This document shows positions 18,631 to 27,816 of a DNA stretch of 64,000 nucleotides, one piece after another. The number at the start of each line of letters is the position of its first letter. Positions within the stretch are counted from its first letter, which is position 1. Source of the stretch: Acidobacteriota bacterium (GTDB lineage Bacteria > Acidobacteriota > Terriglobia > Bryobacterales > Bryobacteraceae); contig CANIVU010000007.1 in assembly GCA_947470805.1 (NCBI GenBank), forward strand, positions 80,181-144,180. Reading direction: 5' to 3'. Below the pieces are notes generated by a model. The model was not told the DNA's origin, searched no databases, and worked only from the letters and a program-made list of their open reading frames with translations. The position numbers and the translations under genes were made by a program.

Positions 18631-21140
18631 TACTTCGAAGCCCTCACCGGATACGGCTTATCGAAACCCTTCGCATCCCACCACAGAATCCGGTTCAAAA
18701 CGTCCGTCGGCACGTCATCAATATCGTTCCAATTCATCTTTGCCGATTCCACCGTCGCCCACCGCTCCCGGCCCTGCAACGCCGTCACCGGCGGATTCAT
18801 ATCGTCCAAACGAACCGACGGCACAATCGCCGTATACGGGTCCAGATTCTTCTCCGCCATAAACACGCTATTCATCGCCCGCGAATTCGCCAGGAACCGC
18901 GTTCGCGGCTGCAGCCCGAACACATCCTGCATCGTCCGCACCATGTTCAAATGCGTGTAGAAATTGGAGTCCAGCGCATTCCGCTTGATGTGCGGACCAA
19001 TCGCCAACGCCACCGTCCGGCGTCCGCTCACGTGGTCCACACCGTCCTGCGCGTCATCCTCAACCACTAGGATCAGACTCTTCCCCCACAGCTTCGATTT
19101 ACTGATCTTCTCCACAATCTTCCCCAGCGCCAGGTCATTATCAGCCACCATCGAACGCGGCCGCGGCGCATTCGGATTCCGCCCCTCCGTGTGATCGCTC
19201 GTCATCGTCACGATGGTGAAATTCGGCGTCGTCCCGCTCTTCTCCCACGCGTCCAACCGCTCCGCAAAGGCCGCCGCCCGAATCTGGTCCGGCACCTTCA
19301 TCGAAGACGGCGGGAACTTCTCATCAAAAATCGGCCGCAGTGCCGGCACCACGCATCGCGAACCCACCACTTCCTTCCAAGTGCCCTTCTGATAGTGGTT
19401 CCAATACTCCGACCACTTCAACATCTGCGTCTCGTTGATGTCGCGCATCAATCCATCAGGCCCCGGCGTCGCCGGTTCCGACACCGGCCCCAACAACCGC
19501 ACTGACAACGGCCGCCGCTGATCCTGCCAGAAGAACCCAGCCGGCGAAACCGTCAGCGAATCGCCCATATTCCACGCATACCCGCGCGGCGCCGCCTGCA
19601 GCGCCCGCTCCGTATGATCGGAAACGAACCCCATCATCAGCCACTGGTGCCCTTCAAAACTAATCGCCCCGCTCGAATAGAAGTTGTCCAACAATACATA
19701 CTTCTCCGCCAGCGCGTGATGATTCGGCGTCACCTCCCGCCCATACATCAGCAACTTCTCATCGCGATTCCCCTTCGGAATATCACTGAAAACCTGATCA
19801 TACGTCCGGTTCTCCTTGATCAAAAAGAACACATGTTCAATGCCCAACTTCGCCAGATCCTTCACGCCCCCATTCGGCGTAAACCGCGGCCGCGCGGCCA
19901 ACTGCGCCTCCCGCGCCCCGGCATGCAACTGCGCCGCCGTCGGGTCCGGCACCGACGACAAAATCCCCTCAAACACCCGTGAATTATGCTTCCCCGGCTC
20001 CGACTCATCATCCCCCACACCCTTCACGCTCGTGATCTGCAACACGCCCTTCCCATCCACCTGCACCGCCGTCGGGAACCATCCCGTCGGCACCTTCCCC
20101 GCCAACTCCCAGCCGCCCTTCTTCCGTCCATACACCGCCACCGAGTTATCCCCGCCGCAAGCCACATACAGCCGCTGCCCATCCGCCCGGAACGCCACCG
20201 AATTCGGCAGCAACCCAGGCAACCGGCTCGCCGTGTCAATCGTCAACGCCGTCACCGCCAGCGTCTTCGTATCGATCATCGACACGGTATCGGAGTGCGC
20301 ATTCGCCACCGCCACCGTCAACCCATCCGGGCTCAACGCCAACCCCGCCGGCGCCAACCCCACCGCCACCGACTGCGCCTTCCCGCTCCCCGTATCAAAC
20401 ACCTGCACCGTCCCCGCCAGCACCGAACCCTGCTCATCGGTCGGCATCGGAACGCTTCCGCTCAACGCTTGCTTCGCCTCCGCGCGCGGCGCCCCGCCGC
20501 GATTCGAAACAAACAGCCGCCCGCCATCACCGCTCAGCGCCAAGGAAAATGGCGCCAATTCGCTCGCCCAGCGCGCCGTGATCGTCTTCCCCACCGGGTC
20601 CACCACGGCAATCTCATTGGTGTGGTGCATCGCCGCATACAGCTTCTTCCCATCCGCGCTGAACGCCAACCCCGCCGGAATCGGGTGGCCCTTCAGCTCC
20701 ATCCGGTCCAGCTTGCCCAACTCCCCGCCCGCCGAATACGGAATGCGCAATAGCGCGTCCGGCCCCGTCCGCGTCGCCTCGCTTGCCCAGATCTCAGAGG
20801 ACCCCGGCCGGAACCGGATCCCCAAATACGAATTCGTTTTCGTGGCTACGCGGCTGATCTCCCGGCCACTCGCCAGGTCAATCGTGACGACGTTATTCCC
20901 GTTCAAAACAGCGGCAAACGAACCCGTCGGATCGATCGCCAAATCCACCGGCCGCCCCTTGATCTCGCTCTTCAATCGCCACGGCCGCACCAGTTGCTCA
21001 CTCGCAACCAGATACGCGTCATTGGCTTGCTTACCCGCCGTCGCCGTCGTCGGCAGTATGAAAGAGAGATCGGGCTTCTTCACGGCGATCACCGCCACCG
21101 CGGTGACGCCGAGAAGAAGCGCCAGTTTACCTGTAGTCAT
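18630..21140 (-). CDS. Exported beta-propeller/phosphoesterase fusion
   Basis: This 836-residue protein has a hydrophobic N-terminal anchor (KLALLLGVTAVAVIAV). A YncE-like seven-blade propeller follows (for example RPVDLAIDPTGSFAAVLNG and GLALSPDGLTVAVANAHS). The C-terminal half, from about residue 440, is a PF04185-type phosphoesterase: FLIKENRTYDQVFSDI holds the metal-binding Glu-Asn, and EDDAQDGVDHVSGRRTVAL the second metal site. The family hydrolyses phosphomonoesters or phosphodiesters outside the cell. It is a paralogue of the gene at 44089 and is translationally coupled to the propeller gene downstream. Confidence 0.85.
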   Translation of the reverse strand: MTTGKLALLLGVTAVAVIAVKKPDLSFILPTTATAGKQANDAYLVASEQLVRPWRLKSEIKGRPVDLAIDPTGSFAAVLNGNNVVTIDLASGREISRVATKTNSYLGIRFRPGSSEIWASEATRTGPDALLRIPYSAGGELGKLDRMELKGHPIPAGLAFSADGKKLYAAMHHTNEIAVVDPVGKTITARWASELAPFSLALSGDGGRLFVSNRGGAPRAEAKQALSGSVPMPTDEQGSVLAGTVQVFDTGSGKAQSVAVGLAPAGLALSPDGLTVAVANAHSDTVSMIDTKTLAVTALTIDTASRLPGLLPNSVAFRADGQRLYVACGGDNSVAVYGRKKGGWELAGKVPTGWFPTAVQVDGKGVLQITSVKGVGDDESEPGKHNSRVFEGILSSVPDPTAAQLHAGAREAQLAARPRFTPNGGVKDLAKLGIEHVFFLIKENRTYDQVFSDIPKGNRDEKLLMYGREVTPNHHALAEKYVLLDNFYSSGAISFEGHQWLMMGFVSDHTERALQAAPRGYAWNMGDSLTVSPAGFFWQDQRRPLSVRLLGPVSEPATPGPDGLMRDINETQMLKWSEYWNHYQKGTWKEVVGSRCVVPALRPIFDEKFPPSSMKVPDQIRAAAFAERLDAWEKSGTTPNFTIVTMTSDHTEGRNPNAPRPRSMVADNDLALGKIVEKISKSKLWGKSLILVVEDDAQDGVDHVSGRRTVALAIGPHIKRNALDSNFYTHLNMVRTMQDVFGLQPRTRFLANSRAMNSVFMAEKNLDPYTAIVPSVRLDDMNPPVTALQGRERWATVESAKMNWNDIDDVPTDVLNRILWWDAKGFDKPYPVRASK

Positions 21141-21172
21141 CAGGAGCTAGCTTATCGAACTCCTGTGAATGT

Positions 21173-22948
21173 TTAATGATTGTGACGCGGAATTTCCTTG
21201 CCCACGTCTTTGTACTTCACCGCGAACTCCAGCACCGCACCCTCGCCCAACTGGCCCACGTGCATGCGCTGCAGTTCCTGCCACGGCGTCTGGCTCGGCG
21301 TCAGTTCAATCACCAATTCCGCCCTCCGCGCCGCAATCTCCTCGTCGGAAAGCAGCACATCCACGCGGCTCTCGTTCAAGTCGATCTTGATTAGATCGCC
21401 CGTCCGCAGAATCGCCAGATTTCCGCCCACGGCCGATTCCGGACTCGCGTTCAGAATCGACGGACTCGCCGACGTCCCGCTCTGCCGCCCGTCGCCCATC
21501 GTCGGCAACACATCGATGCCACGCTTCACCAGGTAGTCCGGCGGCAGCATGTTCACCACCTCCGCCGCGCCCGGATAGCCCACAGGGCCCACGCCGCGGA
21601 TCACCAGCACGCAGTGTTCATCGATGCCCAACGCCGGATCGTCGATCCGCTCGTGGTAATCCTCGGGACCTTCAAACACCACCGCTCGACCCGTGAAAAC
21701 ATTGGTCGAAAAGAACCGCTGCTTAAACGAATCGCCAATCACCGAAGTCTTCACCAGCGCGTTATCAAACACGTTCCCGCCCACCACCAGGAAGCCCGCG
21801 TTCTCCTTCACCGGATTCGACAGCGGCCGGATCACATTCTCATCCTGGCTCCGCTTGCCGCCATAAACTTCCCCAACCGTCTTGCCCGTCGCTGTAATGA
21901 CGTCGGTGTGGATGTGGCCGCCTTCCATCAACTCGCCAAAGATCGCCGGCACACCGCCCGCCAAATGGAACGATTCAGCCAGGAACTCACCCGCCGGCTG
22001 CACATTCGCCAACAACGGAATGTGGTGCCCAATCGTCTCCCACTCCTTCACTTTCAGTTCCACGCCCACATGGCGCGCAATCGCAATGATATGCGGCGGA
22101 CAGTTCGTCGAACCGCCAATCGCCGAGTTCACCACAATGGCATTCTCAAACGCCTTGCGAGTCAGAATCTTCGACGGCGTCAGGTCCTCGTGCACCATCG
22201 CGACAATCCGTTTGCCCGTGAAATAGGCCATCTGTCCGCGCTCGCGGTACGGCGCCGGAATCGCCGCGTTCCCCGGCAGAGACATCCCCAACGCCTCGGT
22301 CAACGAGTTCATCGAAGTCGCCGTGCCCATCGTGTTGCAGTGCCCCGCGCTCGGCGTCGAATTCACCACCTTGAAGATGAACTCCTTATAGTCGATCTCG
22401 CCGGCCGCCAGCATCCGCCGCGCGTCCCACACAGCCATGCCGCTGCCATCCAGCTTGCCCTTGTAGTAGCTGTTGATCATCGGCCCGCCGTTCAGCGCGA
22501 TGGCCGGAATATTCACCGTCGCCGCCGCCATCAGGCACGACGGCGTCGTCTTATCGCACCCCGTCGTCAGCACCACACCATCCAGCGGGTAGCCGTGCAA
22601 AATCTCAACAATGCCCAGATACGCCAAGTTCCGGTCCACCGCCGCCGTAGGACGCCGGCAACTCTCCGAAATCGGATGCGTCGGGAACACCAGCGGCACA
22701 CCGCCGGCGTCCCGGATCCCGTCACGGATCCGCCAAACCAGATCCATGTGGATGCGATTGCAAGGCGAGAGATCGCTGCCCGTCTGCGCAATGCCGATAA
22801 TCGGCTTGCCACACGTCAACTCCTCGGTCGTCAGGCCGTAGTTCTGGATACGTTCCAGATACACGGCGGTCATCCCCGGATTGTGCGGGTTGTCAAACCA
22901 AGCGCGGCTACGCAGCCGGCCAACGTTCTCTGCCTTGGGATCTCGCAT
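21173..22948 (-). CDS. IlvD/Edd family dehydratase (sugar-acid dehydratase likely)
   Basis: The 591-residue protein belongs to the Fe-S dehydratases. It shows AQTGSDLSPCNRIHMDLV, LTTGCDKTTPSCLMAAATVN (cluster cysteine) and SAGHCNTMGTATSMNSLTEA (cluster cysteine). Dihydroxy-acid dehydratase, phosphogluconate dehydratase and aldonate dehydratases share this frame. Two points favour an aldonate: the length (IlvD is usually about 560) and the directly preceding PfkB-type kinase gene, which looks like 2-keto-3-deoxygluconate kinase. The pair would turn an aldonate into a 2-keto-3-deoxy acid and phosphorylate it. A role in valine/isoleucine synthesis remains possible. Confidence 0.85.
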   Translation of the reverse strand: MRDPKAENVGRLRSRAWFDNPHNPGMTAVYLERIQNYGLTTEELTCGKPIIGIAQTGSDLSPCNRIHMDLVWRIRDGIRDAGGVPLVFPTHPISESCRRPTAAVDRNLAYLGIVEILHGYPLDGVVLTTGCDKTTPSCLMAAATVNIPAIALNGGPMINSYYKGKLDGSGMAVWDARRMLAAGEIDYKEFIFKVVNSTPSAGHCNTMGTATSMNSLTEALGMSLPGNAAIPAPYRERGQMAYFTGKRIVAMVHEDLTPSKILTRKAFENAIVVNSAIGGSTNCPPHIIAIARHVGVELKVKEWETIGHHIPLLANVQPAGEFLAESFHLAGGVPAIFGELMEGGHIHTDVITATGKTVGEVYGGKRSQDENVIRPLSNPVKENAGFLVVGGNVFDNALVKTSVIGDSFKQRFFSTNVFTGRAVVFEGPEDYHERIDDPALGIDEHCVLVIRGVGPVGYPGAAEVVNMLPPDYLVKRGIDVLPTMGDGRQSGTSASPSILNASPESAVGGNLAILRTGDLIKIDLNESRVDVLLSDEEIAARRAELVIELTPSQTPWQELQRMHVGQLGEGAVLEFAVKYKDVGKEIPRHNH

Positions 22949-22956
22949 CGTCGTAA

Positions 22957-24039
22957 TTAGCGCTGAATGCGCGCCGTTCCGCCCTTCGTAAAATCAACAA
23001 CCTGTTCCAAGGTCGCCATCGTCGTGTCGCCCGGATACGTGGTCAACAACGCGCCGTGCGCCCACCCCAGCTTCACCGCCTGCAACGGCTCGGCGCCAGA
23101 AAGGATGCCGTAGAACAACCCGCTGGCGAACCCGTCGCCGCCGCCCACGCGGTCCAGCACGTCCAACTCGCACTGCGGCGCCTGGTAGGTCTTCCCGTTG
23201 ATCCACGCCACCGCGCTCCAGCTGTGCCGGTTCGTCGAATGCACTTCACGCAACGTCGTCGCCACAACCTTCAAATGCGGATGCTTGTTCAGCACCGTGT
23301 CCATCATGCCGAAGAAGGCCGTCGGGTCCAGCTTCGACGCGTTCTCCACGTCCTGGCCCTCCAGCCCCAACCCCTTCTGCAAATCTTCTTCATTGCCCAC
23401 CAGCACATCGCAATAGCTGACAATCTTGTTCAACACGCTGACAGCCTTATCGCCGCCGCCAAAAATGTTCCACAGCTTCGCGCGGTAGTTCAGATCGAAA
23501 GAAATCACCGCGCCCTGCTTCTTGGCTTCCTGCATGCCTTCCAAAATCACTTCGGAAGTGGTGGCCGAAAGCGCCGCGAAAATACCGCCGGAGTGGAACC
23601 AGCGCACGCCGCCCTTGAAAATCTCATCCCAATTGAAATCGCCCGGCTTCAACAGCGCCGCGGCTTCATTGGAGCGGTTGTAGAACACCACCGGCCCGCG
23701 AACGCCCTGCCCGCGATCGGAGTACACCGCCGCCATGTTCGGCCCGGTCACGCCGTTGTGCATGAACTGCTTGTAGAAAGGCTTCACGTTCATCGCGCGC
23801 ACGCGCTCGGCAATCAGGTCACCGACAGGGTAGTTCACCATCGCCGTCGCCACGCCCGTGTTCAAACGGAAGCAATCGGCCAGGTTCGCGGCCACATTGA
23901 ACTCGCCACCGCTCACATGCAGCTCAAACGAGTGCGCCTTGCGGAACGGCAGAATGCCCGGATCCAACCGGTGCACCAACGCGCCAAGCGAGACGCAATC
24001 CAGCGCCGCTTCTTCGCGGATCTTCAATCCATAACTCAT
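22957..24039 (-). CDS. PfkB family sugar kinase, probable 2-keto-3-deoxygluconate kinase
   Basis: A ribokinase-fold kinase of 360 residues. The substrate-binding signature GGEFNVAANLADCFRLNTG lies near the N-terminus, and the catalytic/anion-hole motif DRVGGGDGFASGLFYGILSG near residue 300. The KDG-kinase-like N-terminus and the eight-base spacing to the IlvD/Edd dehydratase suggest that it phosphorylates 2-keto-3-deoxy sugar acids. Other PfkB substrates cannot be excluded. Confidence 0.85.
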   Translation of the reverse strand: MSYGLKIREEAALDCVSLGALVHRLDPGILPFRKAHSFELHVSGGEFNVAANLADCFRLNTGVATAMVNYPVGDLIAERVRAMNVKPFYKQFMHNGVTGPNMAAVYSDRGQGVRGPVVFYNRSNEAAALLKPGDFNWDEIFKGGVRWFHSGGIFAALSATTSEVILEGMQEAKKQGAVISFDLNYRAKLWNIFGGGDKAVSVLNKIVSYCDVLVGNEEDLQKGLGLEGQDVENASKLDPTAFFGMMDTVLNKHPHLKVVATTLREVHSTNRHSWSAVAWINGKTYQAPQCELDVLDRVGGGDGFASGLFYGILSGAEPLQAVKLGWAHGALLTTYPGDTTMATLEQVVDFTKGGTARIQR

Positions 24040-24063
24040 GCTTGTATTCTCCTGGGAATCATC

Positions 24064-24507
24064 TTATTCGCTCTTGGACTGCTCACGCGCGGCCTTCGTC
24101 GCCAGCTCGTCACAGCGATTGTTGTCTTCGTGGTCCGCATGCCCCTTGGTCCACTCCCATCGGGTCTGATGGCGGTTCACCTCGGCATCCAGCTCAATCC
24201 AGAGGTCCTGGTTGAGCACGGGGGTCTTATCGGCCTTCAGCCATCCACGTTTTTTCCATCCGTGGATCCACTGGGTAATGCCGTTCTTCACATACTCCGA
24301 ATCGGTCGTCACGGTCACATCGCACTTTTCGTTCAAGGCCCGCAGGCCCTGAATCGCGGCCATCAGCTCCATGCGATTATTCGTCGTTTGCGGTTCGCAA
24401 CCGTACAGCTCTTTCGTGTGCTGGCCGAAACGCAATACGCACGCCCAGCCGCCTTTTCCGGGGTTGCCGATGCACGCCCCGTCCGTGATCAACTCTATCT
24501 TCTTCAT
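24064..24507 (-). CDS. rnhA: Ribonuclease HI
   Basis: RNase HI removes the RNA strand of RNA-DNA hybrids. All four catalytic carboxylates are visible: Asp in ELITDGACIGNPGKGGW, Glu in TTNNRMELMAAI, Asp in TVTTDSEYVKNG and Asp in DNNRCDELATKAA; the histidine of KGHADHED is also kept. The 147-residue length matches E. coli (155). The start codon overlaps the dusB stop (ATGA), so it is probably translated with dusB. Confidence 0.96.
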   Translation of the reverse strand: MKKIELITDGACIGNPGKGGWACVLRFGQHTKELYGCEPQTTNNRMELMAAIQGLRALNEKCDVTVTTDSEYVKNGITQWIHGWKKRGWLKADKTPVLNQDLWIELDAEVNRHQTRWEWTKGHADHEDNNRCDELATKAAREQSKSE

Positions 24508-25532
24508 GCCGCGGCCAGTTCTCCCAGGAAGAACGCGTCCACCAGCGTGCGAATCTCCGCCGCCGTGTGCGTGTGATAAATCGCCGTCCGCAGCTTCGCA
24601 CCGTTCCGCACGCCGTGCGTGAAGTAGCTGGCAAACTGCTTCATCTTCCCCACCGTCTCCGGCAACTCTTCCTCTTCCATCATTCGATAGTAAGTGGCCA
24701 TGATCTCATACCGGTCCCGCTCGCTGGGCAGCCAGTAGGAACCCGTCTCCAGGTACTCAGCCATCTGCCGGAAGATCCACGGGTTCGACGATGCCGCCCG
24801 CCCGATCATCACCGCATCGCAACCCGTCTCCCGGTGCATCCGCACCGCGTCCTCCGGCGTCACAATGTCGCCATTCCCAATCACTGGAATCTTCACCGCC
24901 TGCTTGATATCGGCAATCCGCGTCCAATCGGCCCGGCCGCTGTAGCCCTGCTCGCGCGTCCTCGGATGCAGCGCAATCGCCGCCACGCCAATGTCCTCGG
25001 CCATCCGCGCCATCTCCACGTGGACCAACTCGTTATCGTTCCACCCGGCGCGAAATTTCATGGTCAACGGAATCTGTATGGAATTCCTACACTGTTCGAG
25101 AATCGAACGAACCAACGGCAGATCCCGCAGACACCCGGACCCTCCGTTGCACTTGGTCACCTTCTTCACCGGACACCCGAAATTGATGTCGATAAAGTCA
25201 AAACCCAGGCCCTCGCAGATCTTCGCCGCCTCCCCCATCACCTTCGGATCGCTCCCAAACAACTGCGCCGAAATCGGCCGCTCCTCCGGCTCAAACGCCA
25301 AATAGTTGAAGGATTTCCGCTTTCGGCCCCCATCGGAGCCGACAACGCCGTGTGAGCTAGTAAACTCAGTCATCAACAGGCCGCATCCACCCTGATCGTG
25401 GATCAATCGCCGAAACACCGTATCGGTGACGCCCGCCATCGGGGCCAACACCGTCGCCGGCGCAATCACCTTGCCGCCCACGGTATACGACTTCGGAAAG
25501 CGCAACCGGTCCTCTGGCCGGATAGAATTCAT
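24504..25532 (-). CDS. dusB: tRNA-dihydrouridine synthase (DusB-like)
   Basis: The enzyme reduces uridine to dihydrouridine in tRNA D-loops using FMN. I chose ATG at 25532 (MNSIRPEDRLRFPKSYTVGG), giving 342 residues; the frame continues upstream through a proline-rich shadow. Motifs are LAPMAGVTDTVFRRLIHDQG (FMN) and NFGCPVKKVTKCNGGSGCLR with the catalytic Cys. Others are MKFRAGWND, LHPRTREQGYSG and VIGNGDIVTPEDA. GGAGGA lies almost against the start, an unusually short spacing, so a nearby non-ATG start is possible. Confidence 0.92.
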   Translation of the reverse strand: MNSIRPEDRLRFPKSYTVGGKVIAPATVLAPMAGVTDTVFRRLIHDQGGCGLLMTEFTSSHGVVGSDGGRKRKSFNYLAFEPEERPISAQLFGSDPKVMGEAAKICEGLGFDFIDINFGCPVKKVTKCNGGSGCLRDLPLVRSILEQCRNSIQIPLTMKFRAGWNDNELVHVEMARMAEDIGVAAIALHPRTREQGYSGRADWTRIADIKQAVKIPVIGNGDIVTPEDAVRMHRETGCDAVMIGRAASSNPWIFRQMAEYLETGSYWLPSERDRYEIMATYYRMMEEEELPETVGKMKQFASYFTHGVRNGAKLRTAIYHTHTAAEIRTLVDAFFLGELAAA

Positions 25533-25605
25533 TCCTCCATTGTAGCGAGCCTCGGGTTTGGTAGCCCACGTGCAAAGGTAAGTATGTCCATAACGGCGGA
25601 AAAAC

Positions 25606-26491
25606 ATGAAGAACACACAAATCATCCTCACTCTCACGGCCATCGCAGCCTTCGGCGCCGCCTCCTGTGCGCGAAAAGAACCACCGGTGGTGGTCGAACA
25701 GCAGCAGGCCCAGCCGGTGACCGTTGCCAGCCAGCAACCCCCGCCCGCCGAACCCATTCGCGAGTCCTCCTGGAAGCCCGCGCCGACACGTAGCGCCCCA
25801 CAGAAACCGGCCCCGCCCCAGGCGGCACCCATTGCCCAAGCCGCACCCCCGGTTCAGCAACAAGCACCCCCGCCGCCGCCGCCGCCGCCGGCCCAGTTGC
25901 CGCAGCAGGCCCAGCAGCAACCGGTGGCCGCCGCCAAACCTGCCCCGCCACCGCCCCCCCCAGCCAATGAAGGTGACACTCACCGAGGGCTCCATCCTCG
26001 CCGTCCGCGTGGGTGAAACCCTGACGTCTGAAAAGAACGAAAGTGGCGACGGCTGGTCCGGCACCCTCGCCGAGCCGCTCGTCATCGATGGCCTCGTCAT
26101 CGCCGAACGCGGCGCCCGTGTCGAAGGACGCGTCACCGACGTCAAGCGCGCCGGCCGCGTCAAAGGCGTGGCAAACATGTCGGTCGCGCTGACCAGATTC
26201 ACTACCGCCGACGGCCAGCGTATCAACGTGCAGACCTCCGGTATCTCCCGCGCCGGAAAAGATGAAACCAAGCGCGACGTCGGCAAGGTGGCCATCGCCT
26301 CAGGCATCGGTGCCGCCATCGGTGCCATCGCCGGCGGAGGCAAAGGGGCCGGCATCGGCGCCGGCGTCGGCGCCGGAGCCGGTACCGGGGTCGTCCTGGC
26401 AACTCGCGGCGGCCCGGCCGTCATCGCCACGGAAACACTCCTTCGCTTCCGCGTCTCTGAGCCCGTGACAATCACCGAAAAGCTGCGCTAA
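25606..26491 (+). pseudogene. Pro/Gln-rich lipoprotein with glycine-zipper end, frameshifted at a C8 tract
   Basis: Two frames together make one sensible protein. Frame 1 (from ATG 25606) encodes a lipoprotein signal (AAFGAASC, Cys21) and a Pro/Gln-rich linker. Frame 2 encodes the folded part (LTEGSILAVRVGETLTSEKN, LVIDGLVIAERGARVEGRV) and a Gly-rich segment (GIGAAIGAIAGGGKGAGIGA). They meet at eight Cs (25954-25961); seven would restore one 294-residue frame. Without the shift the first frame ends at 26016. Options are a sequencing error, phase variation, or true inactivation. An ATG at 25967 could start the second part, but no ribosome-binding site is seen. Confidence 0.7.
25870..25890 (+). 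repeat. (CCG)7 trinucleotide run
   Basis: Seven CCG units encode part of the polyproline linker of the lipoprotein. A length change here by whole units would keep the frame, unlike the C8 run 63 bases further on. Confidence 0.85.
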
Positions 26492-27288
26492 AGAACGTCG
26501 GCGAACCCGCCCTTGAGGTGCCGGAAAAATAACCCGCCCAGAACGAAAGCGGTCACGCTCCAGGCCACCACAATCGCCAACTCGTCCCACTGCGGAGCGG
26601 CTGTCGAAAGCAGCCGCTCCCGGTACGCCCGCACAAAGAGCGACATCGGATTGCCGCGAATCAAGAACCGCATCCCCTCCGGAATCTTATCTTCCGTAAT
26701 GAAGATCGGCGTCATCCAGAACCAGAAGGTTAACAGTACCATCACCGCCTGGGCCGTATCCCGCACGTACACCTGCAAACTCGCAAACACCCACCCAATC
26801 CCCACACCCAGCAATCCAATCAGCGCCATATACAGCGGCAGCAACAGCGCATACGGACTGATTCCGCCTTCCCAATACGCAATCGCAACCAGCGAAAGCG
26901 CCAGTGCCAGCAGGTGATTCGCCAGCGAGGAAAAGAAGACGCTAATCGGCAGCATCTCCGAGGGGAATAAGGTCTTCGTGATGAGGTTCGAATGCTCCAG
27001 CAGCGAATTGGCAGACCGCGTCACCGTCTCCTGAAACAGCATCCAAGGCAAATACCCGCACAGCAAAAAGATCGTGTAGTTGCTGGTCAACGCCCCGGCC
27101 GGCATCTCCGACTTCATGCAGTACTGAAACACGAAGGTCCAACTGGTCAGCATCACCAGCGGATGCACCAACCCCCAAAGCCAACCCGCCGCCGAGCCGA
27201 TATACCGCTGCCGGAAATCGCGCTTGGCCAGCTGGAACAACAGGTTCCGGCGTTCAATCAGATTGCGTAAAAACTGGGCGCCAATCAC
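26488..27288 (-). CDS. ABC-2 type polysaccharide export permease (Wzm-like)
   Basis: I place the start at GTG 27288, giving 266 residues, the normal Wzm length; the frame stays open for 120 codons further, but that stretch overlaps the opposing lipoprotein gene and looks like shadow. The product has an N-terminal amphipathic start (FQLAKRDFRQRYIGSAAGWLWG) and six membrane spans, with EMLPISVFFSSLANHLLALA and FWMTPIFITEDKIP between them. Such permeases pair with a Wzt ATPase to export O-antigen or capsule. No ATPase gene is adjacent on either side. Confidence 0.85.
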   Translation of the reverse strand: MIGAQFLRNLIERRNLLFQLAKRDFRQRYIGSAAGWLWGLVHPLVMLTSWTFVFQYCMKSEMPAGALTSNYTIFLLCGYLPWMLFQETVTRSANSLLEHSNLITKTLFPSEMLPISVFFSSLANHLLALALSLVAIAYWEGGISPYALLLPLYMALIGLLGVGIGWVFASLQVYVRDTAQAVMVLLTFWFWMTPIFITEDKIPEGMRFLIRGNPMSLFVRAYRERLLSTAAPQWDELAIVVAWSVTAFVLGGLFFRHLKGGFADVL

Positions 27289-27342
27289 GTCTTTCCAGTG
27301 TATCTGGAACCGCGCGCCCGTGTTTCGTGATACAGCTAAGAA

Positions 27343-27774
27343 ATGCGTCTCTTCGTCCTGCTCCTGGCAACGCTCACACTGCTCTCCTGCACCTCCGACA
27401 ATCCCACCACCCCGCAAGCTGAAAAGCAGGACCCCGCCGCCCCCATCCCCGCCCACTACGAAAACGAGCGCGACGCCCAGCCGCTTCCCCCGACGCTCGC
27501 CGCCAGCGTCTTCTCCGACCCCAAGCTCGCGAAAATCTACGAAATCGCCGAGCGCATTCCTGCCGTCTTGGCGCAACAGCCCTGCTACTGCTACTGTGAC
27601 CGCGGCCACGGCCACCGCAGCCTCCTTGACTGCCAACGCGACAACCACAGCGCCGGCTGCGCCGTCTGCCGCAAGGAAGTGCTCTTAGCCGACCGCATGA
27701 CCCGCATGGGCCTAACCGCCAAAGAGATCCGCGCCTCCATCGTCCGTGGCGACTGGAAGCAAGTTGCCGAGTAG
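27343..27774 (+). CDS. Cys-rich lipoprotein with PCYCYC motif
   Basis: The 143-residue product has a lipoprotein signal (MRLFVLLLATLTLLSC, Cys16). Its C-terminal half resembles the PCYCGC-motif family (PF13798): QQPCYCYCDRGHGHRSLLDC, then HSAGCAVCRKEVLLADRM, then a helical LTAKEIRASIVRGDW. The five to six cysteines plus histidines suggest binding of a metal or haem outside the inner membrane; this is inference. It is transcribed divergently from the polysaccharide permease. Confidence 0.75.
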   Translation: MRLFVLLLATLTLLSCTSDNPTTPQAEKQDPAAPIPAHYENERDAQPLPPTLAASVFSDPKLAKIYEIAERIPAVLAQQPCYCYCDRGHGHRSLLDCQRDNHSAGCAVCRKEVLLADRMTRMGLTAKEIRASIVRGDWKQVAE

Positions 27775-27781
27775 TCAGAAA

Positions 27782-27808
27782 GCGCCGGAGCCATCCCAGC
27801 CCCGGCGC
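27782..27808. terminator. Inverted repeat between convergent genes
   Basis: GCGCCGG at 27782-27788 pairs perfectly with CCGGCGC at 27802-27808 around a 13-base loop. It sits between the ends of the Cys-rich lipoprotein gene (+) and the DUF4397 gene (-), where a two-way terminator is expected. No strong T-tract is present on either side. Confidence 0.5.
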
Positions 27809-27816
27809 CAGCTTAA

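Noticed and set aside
26488..27648. 386-residue version of the Wzm-like permease
   Set aside because: The extra N-terminus overlaps the divergent lipoprotein gene and is low-complexity; the GTG at 27288 gives the normal family length.
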